From positions 36,600-100,599 of the forward strand of contig JAJFFN010000024.1 of assembly GCA_021776635.1 (NCBI GenBank): 64,000 nt of DNA, in the 5' to 3' direction. The notes below the pieces were generated by a model, which made no database searches, had not been told where the DNA came from, and was given only the letters and a program-made list of their open reading frames with translations. Source of the stretch: Robiginitomaculum sp. (GTDB lineage: Bacteria; Pseudomonadota; Alphaproteobacteria; Caulobacterales; Maricaulaceae). Positions 8,202-17,991 of the stretch are shown here, piece by piece; the first letter of the stretch is position 1; every line of letters starts with the position of its first letter. The position numbers were made by a program, and so were the translations under genes.

Positions 8202-11200
8202 CTATTCTGCCGTAGGTTTGATGTCGCCATCAATCCAATCTTCATCTTCACTCCAAGGTTCTTCTTTGTTACGGTAAACCCATGCAAAACCTTGCTTTAA
8301 TTGTTGCCACCAAAGAGCTGGTCCTGCGAGCATGACGGGTGTCAAAATAAGGGTTAAAATTGTAGAAAAAGCCAAGCCGCACACAAGTACATAAGAAATT
8401 GGCGCCCAAATAGCTGATGTTGATGAGCCTTTCGTGGAAAATTCTGCGGCAAACAAGTCTGCTTTCAAGGCCAATGCCATTGGCATCAATCCGACAATCG
8501 TTGTTATGGTTGTCAACAGAACCGGGCGCAGACGCTGAGCGGCTGTACGCACTACGGCCTCGTGCGTGTCATGACCTTCACGTTTGAGATTTTGAAAAGT
8601 GTCAATGAGAACAATATTATTGTTCACCACAATCCCGGCCAAAGCCAACACCCCCGTTCCGCACAAGAGAATACTGACATACGGATAGAATATCAGGCCG
8701 AGCAAGACACCAGCGATAGAGAACACAACTGCTGATAGAGTCAGGGTAACATGCCAAAAACTGTTAAATTGCCACAGCAAAATTACACCCATCATGAAGA
8801 GTGTGGCTAAGCCAGCAACTGCAAAAAATTGTCCAGCAGCTTTGTTTTCTTCGTCTTGCCCTAAAAATTTATAAGTGACATCAGGGTCAAAATCAGCTTC
8901 GTTATTGATCCAATTCTTAACGTCTGAAACGATTTGGTTCGTTGCTATTCCAGGGGCGGAATTACCTTTCACCTCATAGACACGCAACTGGTTACGGCGT
9001 TGGATACTGTCCTGCCTTGTACTGGCCGTTCGTGTAACGACGGAAGAAAGGGGTAAGGCACCTTCGCGGGTCAGGATGCGTAGGTTGTCCAGTTCAGATA
9101 GGTCGCGCGATGCCTTGGGGAAACGAATACGAATATCCACTTCTTCATCACTATCAATAGGTCGAAAAAACCCGACCAGAGAACCTTCAGTGACAAATTG
9201 CACAGCGGCGCCGATCGTATTGACGTCCAGCCCCAATCGCCCAGATTCTTCACGGTCTATTTCAAGTTTCCATTCAATACCCGGCAAAGGCATAGTATTT
9301 TCAACCTCAATGAGGGAATTGTTATTTTCCATAAAAATGGTCAGTGCACGTGCAGCTTTGTTGAGATGATCTAGATTGTCAGATGTTAGTTCAACGCTAA
9401 CATCTTTACCTGTTGGCGGTCCATCTGAAAGCACTTCAACCTCCATAAGAAGGCCTGGCATATTGGTGAGAGCAGTACGCACATCTTTTTCAATTTCTAA
9501 TGTGCTGCGGCGGTCATCGAATGGTTTTAACTCTAGGAACGTTCTTGATACTGTGTCCAACGGAATAGAATTTGGGCCCCTAAATCCGCCAGTTGAAGAA
9601 GCACCAGCTCCAGCAATTGTAAATATGGACTGAATACCCTTTATCCCACTTATTCGCTCTTCAACTTGTTTAGCAATATCATACTCATTAATGGTTGCGG
9701 TATTGCCGCGCGCCCGCGCATAAACGTAAATCTCTTGCCCACCGTCGGCGGTAAAAAACTCAACGCGTCTATCTCCTCCTGTGGCCCCGAAGGCATAAAA
9801 AATACCAATAACCAGTGCGAGTATTGCTATCAAAACTTTTAATGGATGACGCGCCAACTTATTTATCAGCCGTGCATATTTACCAGTAAATCCCTCTATT
9901 GATAACGGGTCGCCTTCTGCCCCTGATAAGGCTTTTAAACTCTCACGGGCACCTTTTAGCTTCTTTGGGCCAAATAATGCACCAATTGTTGGTAAGAATA
10001 TAACTGCCATTAATAGAGATGCCGTTAGTACATACATTAAGGTTTTTGGAAAATACGACATAAACTGTCCTGGTAGCGTATTCCAAAATAATAGGGGTAA
10101 AAATGCCGCTAGCGTAGTCGCTGTACTAGACATAATAGGCCAAAACATTCGCTTGCCAGCCATAACATAAGCATCATAACGATCGAGGCCTTCAGCTAGT
10201 TTCCTATCGGCGTATTCGATGATGACGATAGCGCTATCCACTAATATTCCAACTGATAAAATCATACCAAACATAACCATCATGTTCACAGATGCCCCTT
10301 GAATTTTAAGCATCAGTAATGTCATCAGGAAACTCGTGGGTATGGCAAACCCGACCATGAGTGCAGAACGTAAACCAAGTGCGGCAATACAAACTATAAC
10401 CACCAAGACAACCGCGTTGACGATACTTGAAATAAGAGATTTTATCATATCCATGATTTGAATGGTCTGATTTTGTGACATTTCCACATTGACAGTCTCT
10501 GGCCACTTTTTGGTCGTTTCCGCAACTATGGCTTCGACCGTTTCGATAGTATCAATAATATTTTCGCCGTTTCGCTTGGAAACTTCCAATGAAACTGATG
10601 GACGGTTTTGGTATAAGGCATAGCTTTCTCGGTCTTTATAATTGCGGCGAACTTCTGCAATGTCACTTATTCTAACAATAGAGCCATCAGCAGATTTACG
10701 GATAACTATATCTGCTAGATCGTTAGCTTTCTCTATTAGTCCTGGAAGTTTAACAGCAAATTTTCCGCTGCCTGTTTCTAAATTCCCAGCAGCAATGAGC
10801 TGATTGTTTTGTGAAATCGCAGCGGCCAGATCATTAAAGGTGATGCCGTAGCTTTCCATCATAGCCGGATCGATAACGGCTTCTAGCACTTGTTCGCGTT
10901 CGCCTTGTATAATGGCTTCTAAAACTTTTGAATTGGCCTCAAGGGCGGCTTGTAGTTTTTTTGCTAGTTTTTGTAGTTTTCTATCAGGTGAATCACCGTA
11001 TAAATTTACAACAATAATAGGTAATGTTTGTGTATTTAATTCCTCTACCAATGGTTCTTTGGCTTCTTCCGGTAATTCACCGCGGGCTTTATTGACTGCT
11101 TCAAGCACATCGTCTGTAGCTGAATCTTGATCAAAATTTGCATTAAATTCTAGTACAACCATGCCTACGGACGTTCGCGCTATGCCGTCCATTTGTTTTA

Positions 11201-11435
11201 TCCCGTCCAGAGATTTTAGTTCCGTTTCAAGTGGTTTTACTAATAGTCTCTCACTATCCTCTGGCGATACACCAGGCAGAACAACTTGGACAGTTACAAA
11301 CGGTATGGCAACATCAGGTTCTGCATCAAGGGCTACAGTAAACATAGCCGTTACACCACCAATGATGGAAACAACTAATATAGCTAAAGTCATGCGCCAT
11401 TGACGGACTGCAAAGTCAACAATTCCTGTCATCAA
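8202..11435 (-). CDS. RND efflux transporter permease (AcrB/MdtB type)
   Basis: A 1077-residue inner-membrane proton/drug antiporter. It has the hallmark N-terminal transmembrane helix, two periplasmic porter halves, and two sets of six transmembrane helices; the conserved NNIVLIDTFQNLKREGHD follows the second large loop. Length is typical of the HAE family. The ATG overlaps the stop of the upstream adaptor gene by four bases, so the two form an operon. No outer-membrane TolC partner and no adjacent regulator are present in the window. Substrate is unknown. Confidence 0.93.
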   Translation of the reverse strand: MMTGIVDFAVRQWRMTLAILVVSIIGGVTAMFTVALDAEPDVAIPFVTVQVVLPGVSPEDSERLLVKPLETELKSLDGIKQMDGIARTSVGMVVLEFNANFDQDSATDDVLEAVNKARGELPEEAKEPLVEELNTQTLPIIVVNLYGDSPDRKLQKLAKKLQAALEANSKVLEAIIQGEREQVLEAVIDPAMMESYGITFNDLAAAISQNNQLIAAGNLETGSGKFAVKLPGLIEKANDLADIVIRKSADGSIVRISDIAEVRRNYKDRESYALYQNRPSVSLEVSKRNGENIIDTIETVEAIVAETTKKWPETVNVEMSQNQTIQIMDMIKSLISSIVNAVVLVVIVCIAALGLRSALMVGFAIPTSFLMTLLMLKIQGASVNMMVMFGMILSVGILVDSAIVIIEYADRKLAEGLDRYDAYVMAGKRMFWPIMSSTATTLAAFLPLLFWNTLPGQFMSYFPKTLMYVLTASLLMAVIFLPTIGALFGPKKLKGARESLKALSGAEGDPLSIEGFTGKYARLINKLARHPLKVLIAILALVIGIFYAFGATGGDRRVEFFTADGGQEIYVYARARGNTATINEYDIAKQVEERISGIKGIQSIFTIAGAGASSTGGFRGPNSIPLDTVSRTFLELKPFDDRRSTLEIEKDVRTALTNMPGLLMEVEVLSDGPPTGKDVSVELTSDNLDHLNKAARALTIFMENNNSLIEVENTMPLPGIEWKLEIDREESGRLGLDVNTIGAAVQFVTEGSLVGFFRPIDSDEEVDIRIRFPKASRDLSELDNLRILTREGALPLSSVVTRTASTRQDSIQRRNQLRVYEVKGNSAPGIATNQIVSDVKNWINNEADFDPDVTYKFLGQDEENKAAGQFFAVAGLATLFMMGVILLWQFNSFWHVTLTLSAVVFSIAGVLLGLIFYPYVSILLCGTGVLALAGIVVNNNIVLIDTFQNLKREGHDTHEAVVRTAAQRLRPVLLTTITTIVGLMPMALALKADLFAAEFSTKGSSTSAIWAPISYVLVCGLAFSTILTLILTPVMLAGPALWWQQLKQGFAWVYRNKEEPWSEDEDWIDGDIKPTAE

Positions 11436-12514
11436 TCAGTGCCAATATTTGATATGTTATCAAATTGTGTTGTAACCTTAACACCCTCTGTTACATAGTC
11501 TTGCCCTTGAACGATCAAATTAGTGTTTTTTGCTAACCCTGAAACCCAAATTCCTGCACTTGTTTCATCAATTGTTGTAACACGTGAAAACCTGACTTTG
11601 TTTTCGAAATCCAGATAGCGCACCCCTACACTTCCTTGTTCATCTAACGTCAATACGCTCGCTGGGATAAGGTGTGCTTCTGTTTGACCGGCAGATATGA
11701 TAATTGTCGCACTTACACCAGAACGTAAATTGCCTTCTTTGTTAGGCACAGCTACCTCAATGCGAAATGTCCGCGTAGAAGGGTTGGCACGTGTTTCGAT
11801 AAAACGAATTTCTCCTGATAAATTTTCTCCAGTTGCCAACTTTATTGTCGCAGGTTTGCCAACGTCTAATTTGCCAATCTGTTTTTCGGTAACTTCGCCT
11901 GTGACAACTAACGGATCAAGATCAACCAATAATCCGCAAGCTTGTCCTGGCGCGAGGTAATCGCCAATCTCCGCAATTTGTTTTTCAAAAATACCGCCAA
12001 ATGGTGCGCGCATATTTACATTGCCAAGTTCTATCTGGGCTTGTTTAACTTGTGCCTTTGCACCGTCCAATGCGGCAAGAGCACCAGCGGCTTGGGTGGA
12101 TGAACGAAAGCCTTTTTCAACAAGTTGCTTAGCTGCCTCATATTCCAACTCACGTGAACGCAGCGCGGCTTTAGCCTGATCAAGAACCGCTTGTCGTGCA
12201 TCGACATCTTGGGCGCACATTAATGTACCGCGTTTAACATAATTTCCTTCTTGCAGAGGCGTTTTTACAACCAGTCCTGCGGTTTCGGCTTTTACAGAAA
12301 CTTCGCGGTTTGATTCGGTGCGGCCATATAATTCCAAATAATTCTCATGCAATTCGGCCTTAAGCTTCTTGATGACGACGCTTGGTAAAACGGTTTCATT
12401 GTCAACAATTGGTGTAGAAATAGGCTTGTCTGGTTTTTTGCTGCCAATGACAAACCATAACACTATCAGCGACATAAGGAGTGCGGCAACGAGATATGAT
12501 GTTTTTATTTTCAT
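11432..12514 (-). CDS. RND periplasmic adaptor (membrane fusion protein)
   Basis: A 360-residue HlyD/AcrA-type adaptor linking the downstream RND permease to an outer-membrane channel. It begins with a membrane anchor (about residues 8-24), then a lipoyl/barrel-sandwich half (VSVKAETAGLVVKTPLQEG), an alpha-helical hairpin (about 105-165) and a beta-barrel region. It overlaps the permease by four bases and lies upstream of it on the minus strand. The 179 bases to divergent pccB contain the promoters of both units, but no operator could be assigned. Confidence 0.9.
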   Translation of the reverse strand: MKIKTSYLVAALLMSLIVLWFVIGSKKPDKPISTPIVDNETVLPSVVIKKLKAELHENYLELYGRTESNREVSVKAETAGLVVKTPLQEGNYVKRGTLMCAQDVDARQAVLDQAKAALRSRELEYEAAKQLVEKGFRSSTQAAGALAALDGAKAQVKQAQIELGNVNMRAPFGGIFEKQIAEIGDYLAPGQACGLLVDLDPLVVTGEVTEKQIGKLDVGKPATIKLATGENLSGEIRFIETRANPSTRTFRIEVAVPNKEGNLRSGVSATIIISAGQTEAHLIPASVLTLDEQGSVGVRYLDFENKVRFSRVTTIDETSAGIWVSGLAKNTNLIVQGQDYVTEGVKVTTQFDNISNIGTD

Positions 12515-12693
12515 ACGGGTTAATCTATGCTGATTTCTTGCAACCGCAAGGTTTTATACCTGAAAAATAAGTAACAGTTGCGGCTAGCATCTATACAAAA
12601 TTGAATGACGAAATAAAGGTTTTGTTTTAGCTGTGTTTAGGTAATATCGCGCTATCTCAATGTGCAAACTTAAGTACCAGTAGGGGGACTGCT

Positions 12694-14226
12694 TTGAAAA
12701 ATATTCTAGAGCAATTGGAAGAGCGGCGTGCCGCCGCGCGGCTAGGCGGCGGCGAAAAGCGTATAGAAGCACAACACGCGAAAGGAAAATTGACGGCGAG
12801 AGAACGCATAAACCTGTTATTGGATGAAGATAGTTTCGAAGAATTCGATATGTTTGTATCGCACCGCTGTACGGATTTTGGTATGGAGGATAAAGGATTT
12901 CCAGGGGATGGCGTTGTCACAGGTTGGGGAACTATTAATGGCCGTAAAACTTTTGTATTTGCTCAGGACTTTACCGTGTTTGGTGGGTCCCTGTCAGAAA
13001 CCAATGCCAAGAAAATATGCAAGATACAAGAAATGGCCATCAAACACCGTGCGCCTATCATTGGCCTCAATGATAGTGGCGGTGCTCGCATCCAAGAGGG
13101 CGTCGTTTCCCTAGGTGGTTATGCGGATGTCTTTCAAAACAATGTGCTTGCCAGCGGTGTCATACCGCAAATTAGCGTCATTATGGGGCCGTGTGCGGGT
13201 GGGGCGGTTTACTCGCCTGCGCTCACCGATTTCATATTTATGGTGCGCGACACATCATATATGTTTGTCACGGGGCCAGATGTGGTCAAAACCGTGACCA
13301 ATGAAATCGTCACCGCAGAAGAACTGGGCGGCGCGAAAACCCATACGACTAAATCATCTGTAGCCGACGGTGCTTTTGATAATGATATGGAAGCGTTGGC
13401 GGAAATTCGCCGTTTATTTGATTTTTTACCGCTGCATAACAAAGGCAAATTGCCGACCCGTAAAGTATTTGACGACCCTGAGCGCACAGAAATTTCATTA
13501 GATACTCTTGTACCAGAAAACCCAAACCTGCCCTATGATATGACCGAGCTGATTACCAAAATTGCGGACGAGGGTGATTTTTACGAACTTCAAAAAGACT
13601 ATGCCAAAAATATCCTAACGGGCTTCATTCGTCTTGATGGTTCGACCGTTGGCGTTGTTGCTAATCAACCAATGGTTTTGGCTGGATGTCTGGATAGTGA
13701 CAGCTCTCGCAAAGCGGCACGGTTTGTGCGTTTCTGTGATGCGTTTTCTATCCCCATATTGACATTTGTTGACGTGCCCGGATTTCTGCCTGGTACGGCA
13801 CAAGAATATGGCGGCATCATCAAGCACGGCGCGAAACTTCTTTATGCTTACGGCGAAGCGACAGTGCCCAAGGTTACGGTCATCACGCGCAAGGCCTACG
13901 GCGGTGCCTATGATGTCATGGCACCCAAACATCTGCGCGGGGATATGAATTACGCATGGCCGTCCGCTCAGATTGCGGTGATGGGCGCAAAAGGCGCGGT
14001 GGAAATCCTCTACCGCAAAGACCTAGGCGCCCCCGACAAGATTGCCAAACACACGCTCGAGTACGAAAAGAACTTCGCCAACCCGTTCAAAGCGGCCGAA
14101 AAAGGATATATTGACGAAGTCATCATGCCACACAGTACAAGAAAACGCATCTGCCGCTCGTTCTCCATGCTAAAAGACAAAGACCTAAAAAACCCATGGA
14201 AAAAACACGGGAATTTGCCGTTGTGA
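12694..14226 (+). CDS. pccB: Propionyl-CoA carboxylase beta subunit (carboxyltransferase)
   Basis: A 510-residue biotin-dependent acyl-CoA carboxyltransferase that moves the carboxyl from carboxybiotin to propionyl-CoA, giving methylmalonyl-CoA. Two crotonase-like halves are seen, with [19 protein letters not shown] and [16 protein letters not shown] in the first and the [15 protein letters not shown] and [13 protein letters not shown] segments in the second. The start is a TTG preceded by AGGGGGA at 12682-12688; no better ATG exists. The alpha subunit follows after an unusual interruption: about 280 bases of palindromic DNA and a DUF7079 gene. Confidence 0.94.
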   Translation: MKNILEQLEERRAAARLGGGEKRIEAQHAKGKLTARERINLLLDEDSFEEFDMFVSHRCTDFGMEDKGFPGDGVVTGWGTINGRKTFVFAQDFTVFGGSLSETNAKKICKIQEMAIKHRAPIIGLNDSGGARIQEGVVSLGGYADVFQNNVLASGVIPQISVIMGPCAGGAVYSPALTDFIFMVRDTSYMFVTGPDVVKTVTNEIVTAEELGGAKTHTTKSSVADGAFDNDMEALAEIRRLFDFLPLHNKGKLPTRKVFDDPERTEISLDTLVPENPNLPYDMTELITKIADEGDFYELQKDYAKNILTGFIRLDGSTVGVVANQPMVLAGCLDSDSSRKAARFVRFCDAFSIPILTFVDVPGFLPGTAQEYGGIIKHGAKLLYAYGEATVPKVTVITRKAYGGAYDVMAPKHLRGDMNYAWPSAQIAVMGAKGAVEILYRKDLGAPDKIAKHTLEYEKNFANPFKAAEKGYIDEVIMPHSTRKRICRSFSMLKDKDLKNPWKKHGNLPL

Positions 14227-14506
14227 TGTGCAAAACCCAATTCCCCTCACTCTCCGCTCATACCTGCGCATGCAGGTATCCACCTCTGCGCTATCGGGGA
14301 AAGAAACATTACTCGGAGATAGACCCCTGCATGCGCAGGGGGGAGCGGGGTGGTTGGGGTGTTAAATATGTGACCCAAACTGCCCACCAATCCGCTCATT
14401 CCCGACCCCGATCGGGAATCAAGCGAATAAAGGGTGCGCCAAAAGAGCACACATTTTTGTCAGAACTGGATAACCGCATTTGCGGGTAGAATCGGAGTGC
14501 GGTGGG
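14227..14506. repeat. Palindrome-rich spacer between pccB and the DUF7079 gene
   Basis: 280 bases with no convincing gene but several short inverted repeats: ATACCTG/CAGGTAT (14260-14266 and 14273-14279), a CCCTGC/GCAGGG pair around 14325-14340, and a perfect 8-bp stem ATTCCCGA/TCGGGAAT (14398-14405 and 14412-14419). Many bacterial short interspersed elements contain GATCGGGAAT-type hairpins like the last one, so this is probably a patchwork of such elements. It may also attenuate transcription between pccB and pccA. Confidence 0.6.
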
Positions 14507-14890
14507 ATGACTAACCCAGAACTTGATATTGAAGATAGAAAGCCGATTTGGAATGTGATGCAAATGGTCTGGATGGATACGGATATTAAATATGAGTATG
14601 AAAATATTGCTAATACATGCGCAAAGTCAAAGTATTCCATTTCAGAGTTGGAAGCAATATATTGGAATGAAGTTTACCCTTGTGTTCGTAGTAATTTATG
14701 GATTCTCATTGCTCCTGAATGGTGCGGATATGAACTAGAATGGCTTGCCAAGTATATTGTGAAGAAAAATAGGTTTGGCCAAAAATTATTGAAACCCCGG
14801 ATGCGATTTTATTCTTTTGGGCCTTGGGAGGAGATAAGATTGTTGGTTATAAAGAAACGTAGAAAACTGATGACAAAGAAAACTAAATGA
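14507..14890 (+). CDS. DUF7079-like small protein inserted between pccB and pccA
   Basis: A 127-residue acidic soluble protein. The pattern IWNVMQMVWMDTD, then SKYSISELEAIYWNEVYP, then a Trp-rich APEWCGYELEWLAKYI, resembles the DUF7079 family as I recall it; no biochemical function is known to me. The ATG at 14507 with an upstream GGAGTG-type ribosome binding site is preferred to a TTG at 14480. Its stop overlaps the pccA start as ATGA, so pccA translation is probably coupled to this gene. The C-terminus is a lysine-rich tail. Confidence 0.65.
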   Translation: MTNPELDIEDRKPIWNVMQMVWMDTDIKYEYENIANTCAKSKYSISELEAIYWNEVYPCVRSNLWILIAPEWCGYELEWLAKYIVKKNRFGQKLLKPRMRFYSFGPWEEIRLLVIKKRRKLMTKKTK

Positions 14891-16926
14891 CCAAAAAAAT
14901 AAAAAAAATACTGATAGCTAACCGTGGCGAAATCGCTTGCCGGGTTATTAAGACCGCCCGCAAGATGGGCATTGCTACCGTTGCGGTGTATTCGGATGCC
15001 GACAAAAATGCGCTGCATGTGTCCATGGCGGACGAGGCGGTTTATATTGGTGCGTCCCCTGCTTCAGAGAGTTATCTTGTTATGGACAAGATACTTGCGG
15101 CTATCACAGACACTGGTGCGGACGCTGTGCATCCTGGCTATGGTTTCTTAAGCGAAAACAAGGACTTTGCCCTTAAACTTCAAGGCATGGGCGTGACGTT
15201 TATTGGACCGAATGTTCGGGCGATTGAGGCTATGGGCGACAAAATTGCCTCTAAAAACCTGGCCATAGAAGCGGGCGTATCCTGTGTTCCGGGGCATATG
15301 GGCTTAATCAAAGACGCCGAGGAAGCCGTGAAAATTGCCAACAAAGTCGGCTATCCTGTGATGATAAAAGCATCGGCGGGTGGTGGCGGCAAGGGTATGC
15401 GTATTGCCTATAATGATGAAGAAGCGCGCGAAGGTTTTCAGTCCTCCAAGAACGAAGCCAAATCATCTTTTGGCGATGACCGTATATTCATAGAAAAATT
15501 CATTGAAAGCCCACGCCATATTGAAATTCAGGTTTTGGGTGATAAGCATGGCAACATAATCTATCTTGGCGAGCGTGAATGTTCCATTCAACGCCGCAAC
15601 CAAAAAATTATCGAAGAAGCCCCAAGCCCGTTCCTCGACGAAGCAACCCGCAAGGTGATGGGTGAACAATCTATGGCATTGGCTGCAACCGTTGATTACG
15701 ACAGTGCTGGAACGGTAGAATATATCGTCGATAAAGACATGAATTTCTATTTTCTGGAAATGAACACACGCTTGCAGGTCGAGCATCCTGTCACAGAACT
15801 GATCACAGGCGTAGACCTCGTCGAGCAAATGATACGTATTGCGGGCGGCGAGAAACTCAAGCTTAAACAAAAAGACGTCAAACTTAACGGCTGGGCCATA
15901 GAGAGCCGCATTTACGCCGAAGACCCGTACCGAAATTTCCTACCAAGCATAGGCCGTCTTATCCATTACCGCCCGCCTACAGAAGCTAAAACAGCGAATG
16001 GTGCCATTGTCCGCAATGATACAGGCGTATACGAGGGCGGCGAAATATCCATGTTTTACGACCCAATGATTGCAAAACTCTGCACATGGGGCGAGGACAG
16101 AGATGTTGCCGTAAAGGCTATGCAAGGTGGGCTCGATAATTTCGAAATCACGGGTGTTGGCCATAACATCCCGTTTCTGTCCGCCGTTATGCAAAGCGAT
16201 AGATTTGAGCGTGGAGATATTTCAACAAATTATATCGCCGAAGAATACCCGGACGGATTTGAGGGCGTGCAACTTAACGCTGGTGATGCGCGTGCTATTG
16301 CCAGTGTTTGTACATTGATGGCGCAAAAATTGGCCGAACGCGCCGCGAGTGGTTCCGGTATCTTGACCCACCATGACCGCGCAATCCCTACGGATGTTCG
16401 TGTTCAGGTCGGCGATCGACATTATGAGATCACCACCGAAAGTACGAATGGTAGTCATTTGGTGACGTCTACTGATGGTACTGATAAGGCGGCAATTGAG
16501 CTTGAAATATCTACCGCATGGACTCCCGGTCAAACTTTAGTGACGTCGTTGATTGACAATGAAACATTTGTATTCGCAGCGCACCCAATTCCAGAGGGGT
16601 ATAATGTACAATATCGCGGCTCTAATACAGAGGTCCGAGTACGTACCCCTGCGCAGGCTAAACTCGCTAAATTAATGCCAGAAAAAATTGAGGCCGATAC
16701 ATCAAACCTACTCTTATGTCCTATGCCTGGTGTCATAGTTTCTATTTTAGTTGAAGATGGAGATGAGGTCCAAGCTGGGCAGGCACTCGCCGTTGTTGAA
16801 GCCATGAAAATGGAAAATACGCTTCGTGCGGAGAACAAAGCTGTGGTCACAAAAATTAATGTGGGCAAAGGTGACAACCTTGCGGTGGATGCAATTATTA
16901 TGGAGTTTGAGACTAGCTTGTACTAA
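14887..16926 (+). CDS. pccA: Propionyl-CoA carboxylase alpha subunit (biotin carboxylase + biotin carrier)
   Basis: A 679-residue enzyme that carboxylates its own biotin using ATP and bicarbonate. Domains in order are biotin carboxylase with ATP-grasp (about 1-450; ASAGGGGKGMRIAYN is the glycine-rich loop and EMNTRLQVEHPVTE the catalytic strand), a linker region, and a biotinyl carrier domain (about 605-675) with the biotin-accepting lysine in EAMKMEN (Lys641). It starts four bases inside the DUF7079 gene. Length and domain order fit PccA rather than AccC, which lacks the carrier domain. The methylmalonyl-CoA mutase is not in the window. Confidence 0.94.
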   Translation: MTKKIKKILIANRGEIACRVIKTARKMGIATVAVYSDADKNALHVSMADEAVYIGASPASESYLVMDKILAAITDTGADAVHPGYGFLSENKDFALKLQGMGVTFIGPNVRAIEAMGDKIASKNLAIEAGVSCVPGHMGLIKDAEEAVKIANKVGYPVMIKASAGGGGKGMRIAYNDEEAREGFQSSKNEAKSSFGDDRIFIEKFIESPRHIEIQVLGDKHGNIIYLGERECSIQRRNQKIIEEAPSPFLDEATRKVMGEQSMALAATVDYDSAGTVEYIVDKDMNFYFLEMNTRLQVEHPVTELITGVDLVEQMIRIAGGEKLKLKQKDVKLNGWAIESRIYAEDPYRNFLPSIGRLIHYRPPTEAKTANGAIVRNDTGVYEGGEISMFYDPMIAKLCTWGEDRDVAVKAMQGGLDNFEITGVGHNIPFLSAVMQSDRFERGDISTNYIAEEYPDGFEGVQLNAGDARAIASVCTLMAQKLAERAASGSGILTHHDRAIPTDVRVQVGDRHYEITTESTNGSHLVTSTDGTDKAAIELEISTAWTPGQTLVTSLIDNETFVFAAHPIPEGYNVQYRGSNTEVRVRTPAQAKLAKLMPEKIEADTSNLLLCPMPGVIVSILVEDGDEVQAGQALAVVEAMKMENTLRAENKAVVTKINVGKGDNLAVDAIIMEFETSLY

Positions 16927-16967
16927 CTGTTTTTTTAACATAAACTTCTAAAAAAGGGGAGTAAATA

Positions 16968-17969
16968 ATGTTGAGTTTTCTAGAACCGAATATCCATCCT
17001 GTGTTGGTGCATTTTTCTTACGCGCTTACAGTGAGTGCGGCATTGCTGTATCTTATCGTCACTTTTTTTCCAGGAGGGAAAAAATTCACAGGGATGATTT
17101 CCGCCGCAAATTGGATGTTGGCCATGGGGGCAATTGCTGTACTTGCGACTGTTGCCGCCGGATTTCAGGCATTTTATTCTGTAGATCATGATACACCGTC
17201 ACATGCAGCTATGTTGGTTCACCGTAAATTGGCCGTTGGTGCTGGTTTTATCATTTTGGTTTTGGCAATATGGCGGTTTACGGCTCGTGAAAATGAGCCT
17301 TCAAAAGTTTTTGGGGTTGCAATGCTTGTATCTGCCTTGATGATATCCAACGCGGCATTGTGGGGTGGTAAATTAGTTTATGAACACGGGCTTGGTGTCG
17401 CTAGCTTACCTGTCATTACTAGCGATGGACATGACCATGAACACGGTGATGAAGAACACAAATCTAAGCTTGAAGAAACCAAAGTGGTGGTTGCTTCTTC
17501 TTCTGTTGGCATTGACAAAAGCAGTGCTACGTCCGTTGTGGACGGCTTTCAGGCGGCTCTGAAATTAGGTGATAAAGCGTTGGTTGAAAGCCTTATGGCA
17601 CCTGGTGTTATCATAGCCGAAGGAGGTAATGCAGAATGGTCGTTCGCAGAATACCGCGACCACCATATGGAAGCTGACATGGAACAAACGGGCTCCAGCG
17701 ATGTCGTTGTAGAGCGAACCGTTCACCGCCGCGAAATCATTGAGAACGGTGACAGTGCGACTGTAATCACCCACTCTCAATTAGACGGCGATATGGGTGG
17801 TGGTAAAGAATTTCATTACCGCATGATGGAAACTATGGTTGTAGCACGCACAAATGATGAATGGCGAATATCCCACATTCATTGGTCCGCAGCTCCGATT
17901 AAAGATAAGCCAAAAACTAAAGTTGAGGCGAAGCCAACAGACGATCACGATGACGACCACGAGCATTAG
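16968..17969 (+). CDS. DUF2231 membrane protein fused to a SnoaL/DUF4440-like domain with His-rich segments
   Basis: A 333-residue protein. The first half (about 1-140) has four transmembrane helices of the DUF2231 type (FLEPNIHPVLVHFSYAL is the characteristic start). A His/Asp/Glu-rich linker follows (DGHDHEHGDEEHKSK, about 151-165). The C-terminal half (about 175-315) reads like a nuclear-transport-factor/SnoaL-type fold, beginning SVVDGFQAALKLGDKALVE, and the protein ends DDHDDDHEH. The histidine clusters suggest divalent-metal binding in the periplasm; this is inference. It is convergent with folC. A GGGGAG ribosome binding site precedes the ATG. Confidence 0.75.
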   Translation: MLSFLEPNIHPVLVHFSYALTVSAALLYLIVTFFPGGKKFTGMISAANWMLAMGAIAVLATVAAGFQAFYSVDHDTPSHAAMLVHRKLAVGAGFIILVLAIWRFTARENEPSKVFGVAMLVSALMISNAALWGGKLVYEHGLGVASLPVITSDGHDHEHGDEEHKSKLEETKVVVASSSVGIDKSSATSVVDGFQAALKLGDKALVESLMAPGVIIAEGGNAEWSFAEYRDHHMEADMEQTGSSDVVVERTVHRREIIENGDSATVITHSQLDGDMGGGKEFHYRMMETMVVARTNDEWRISHIHWSAAPIKDKPKTKVEAKPTDDHDDDHEH

Positions 17970-17991
17970 TTAATAAATCCGTATTTTATCG

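Noticed and set aside
14196..14489. A 97-codon plus-strand frame after pccB
   Set aside because: It is composed of the palindromic repeats and overlaps the pccB end in another frame.
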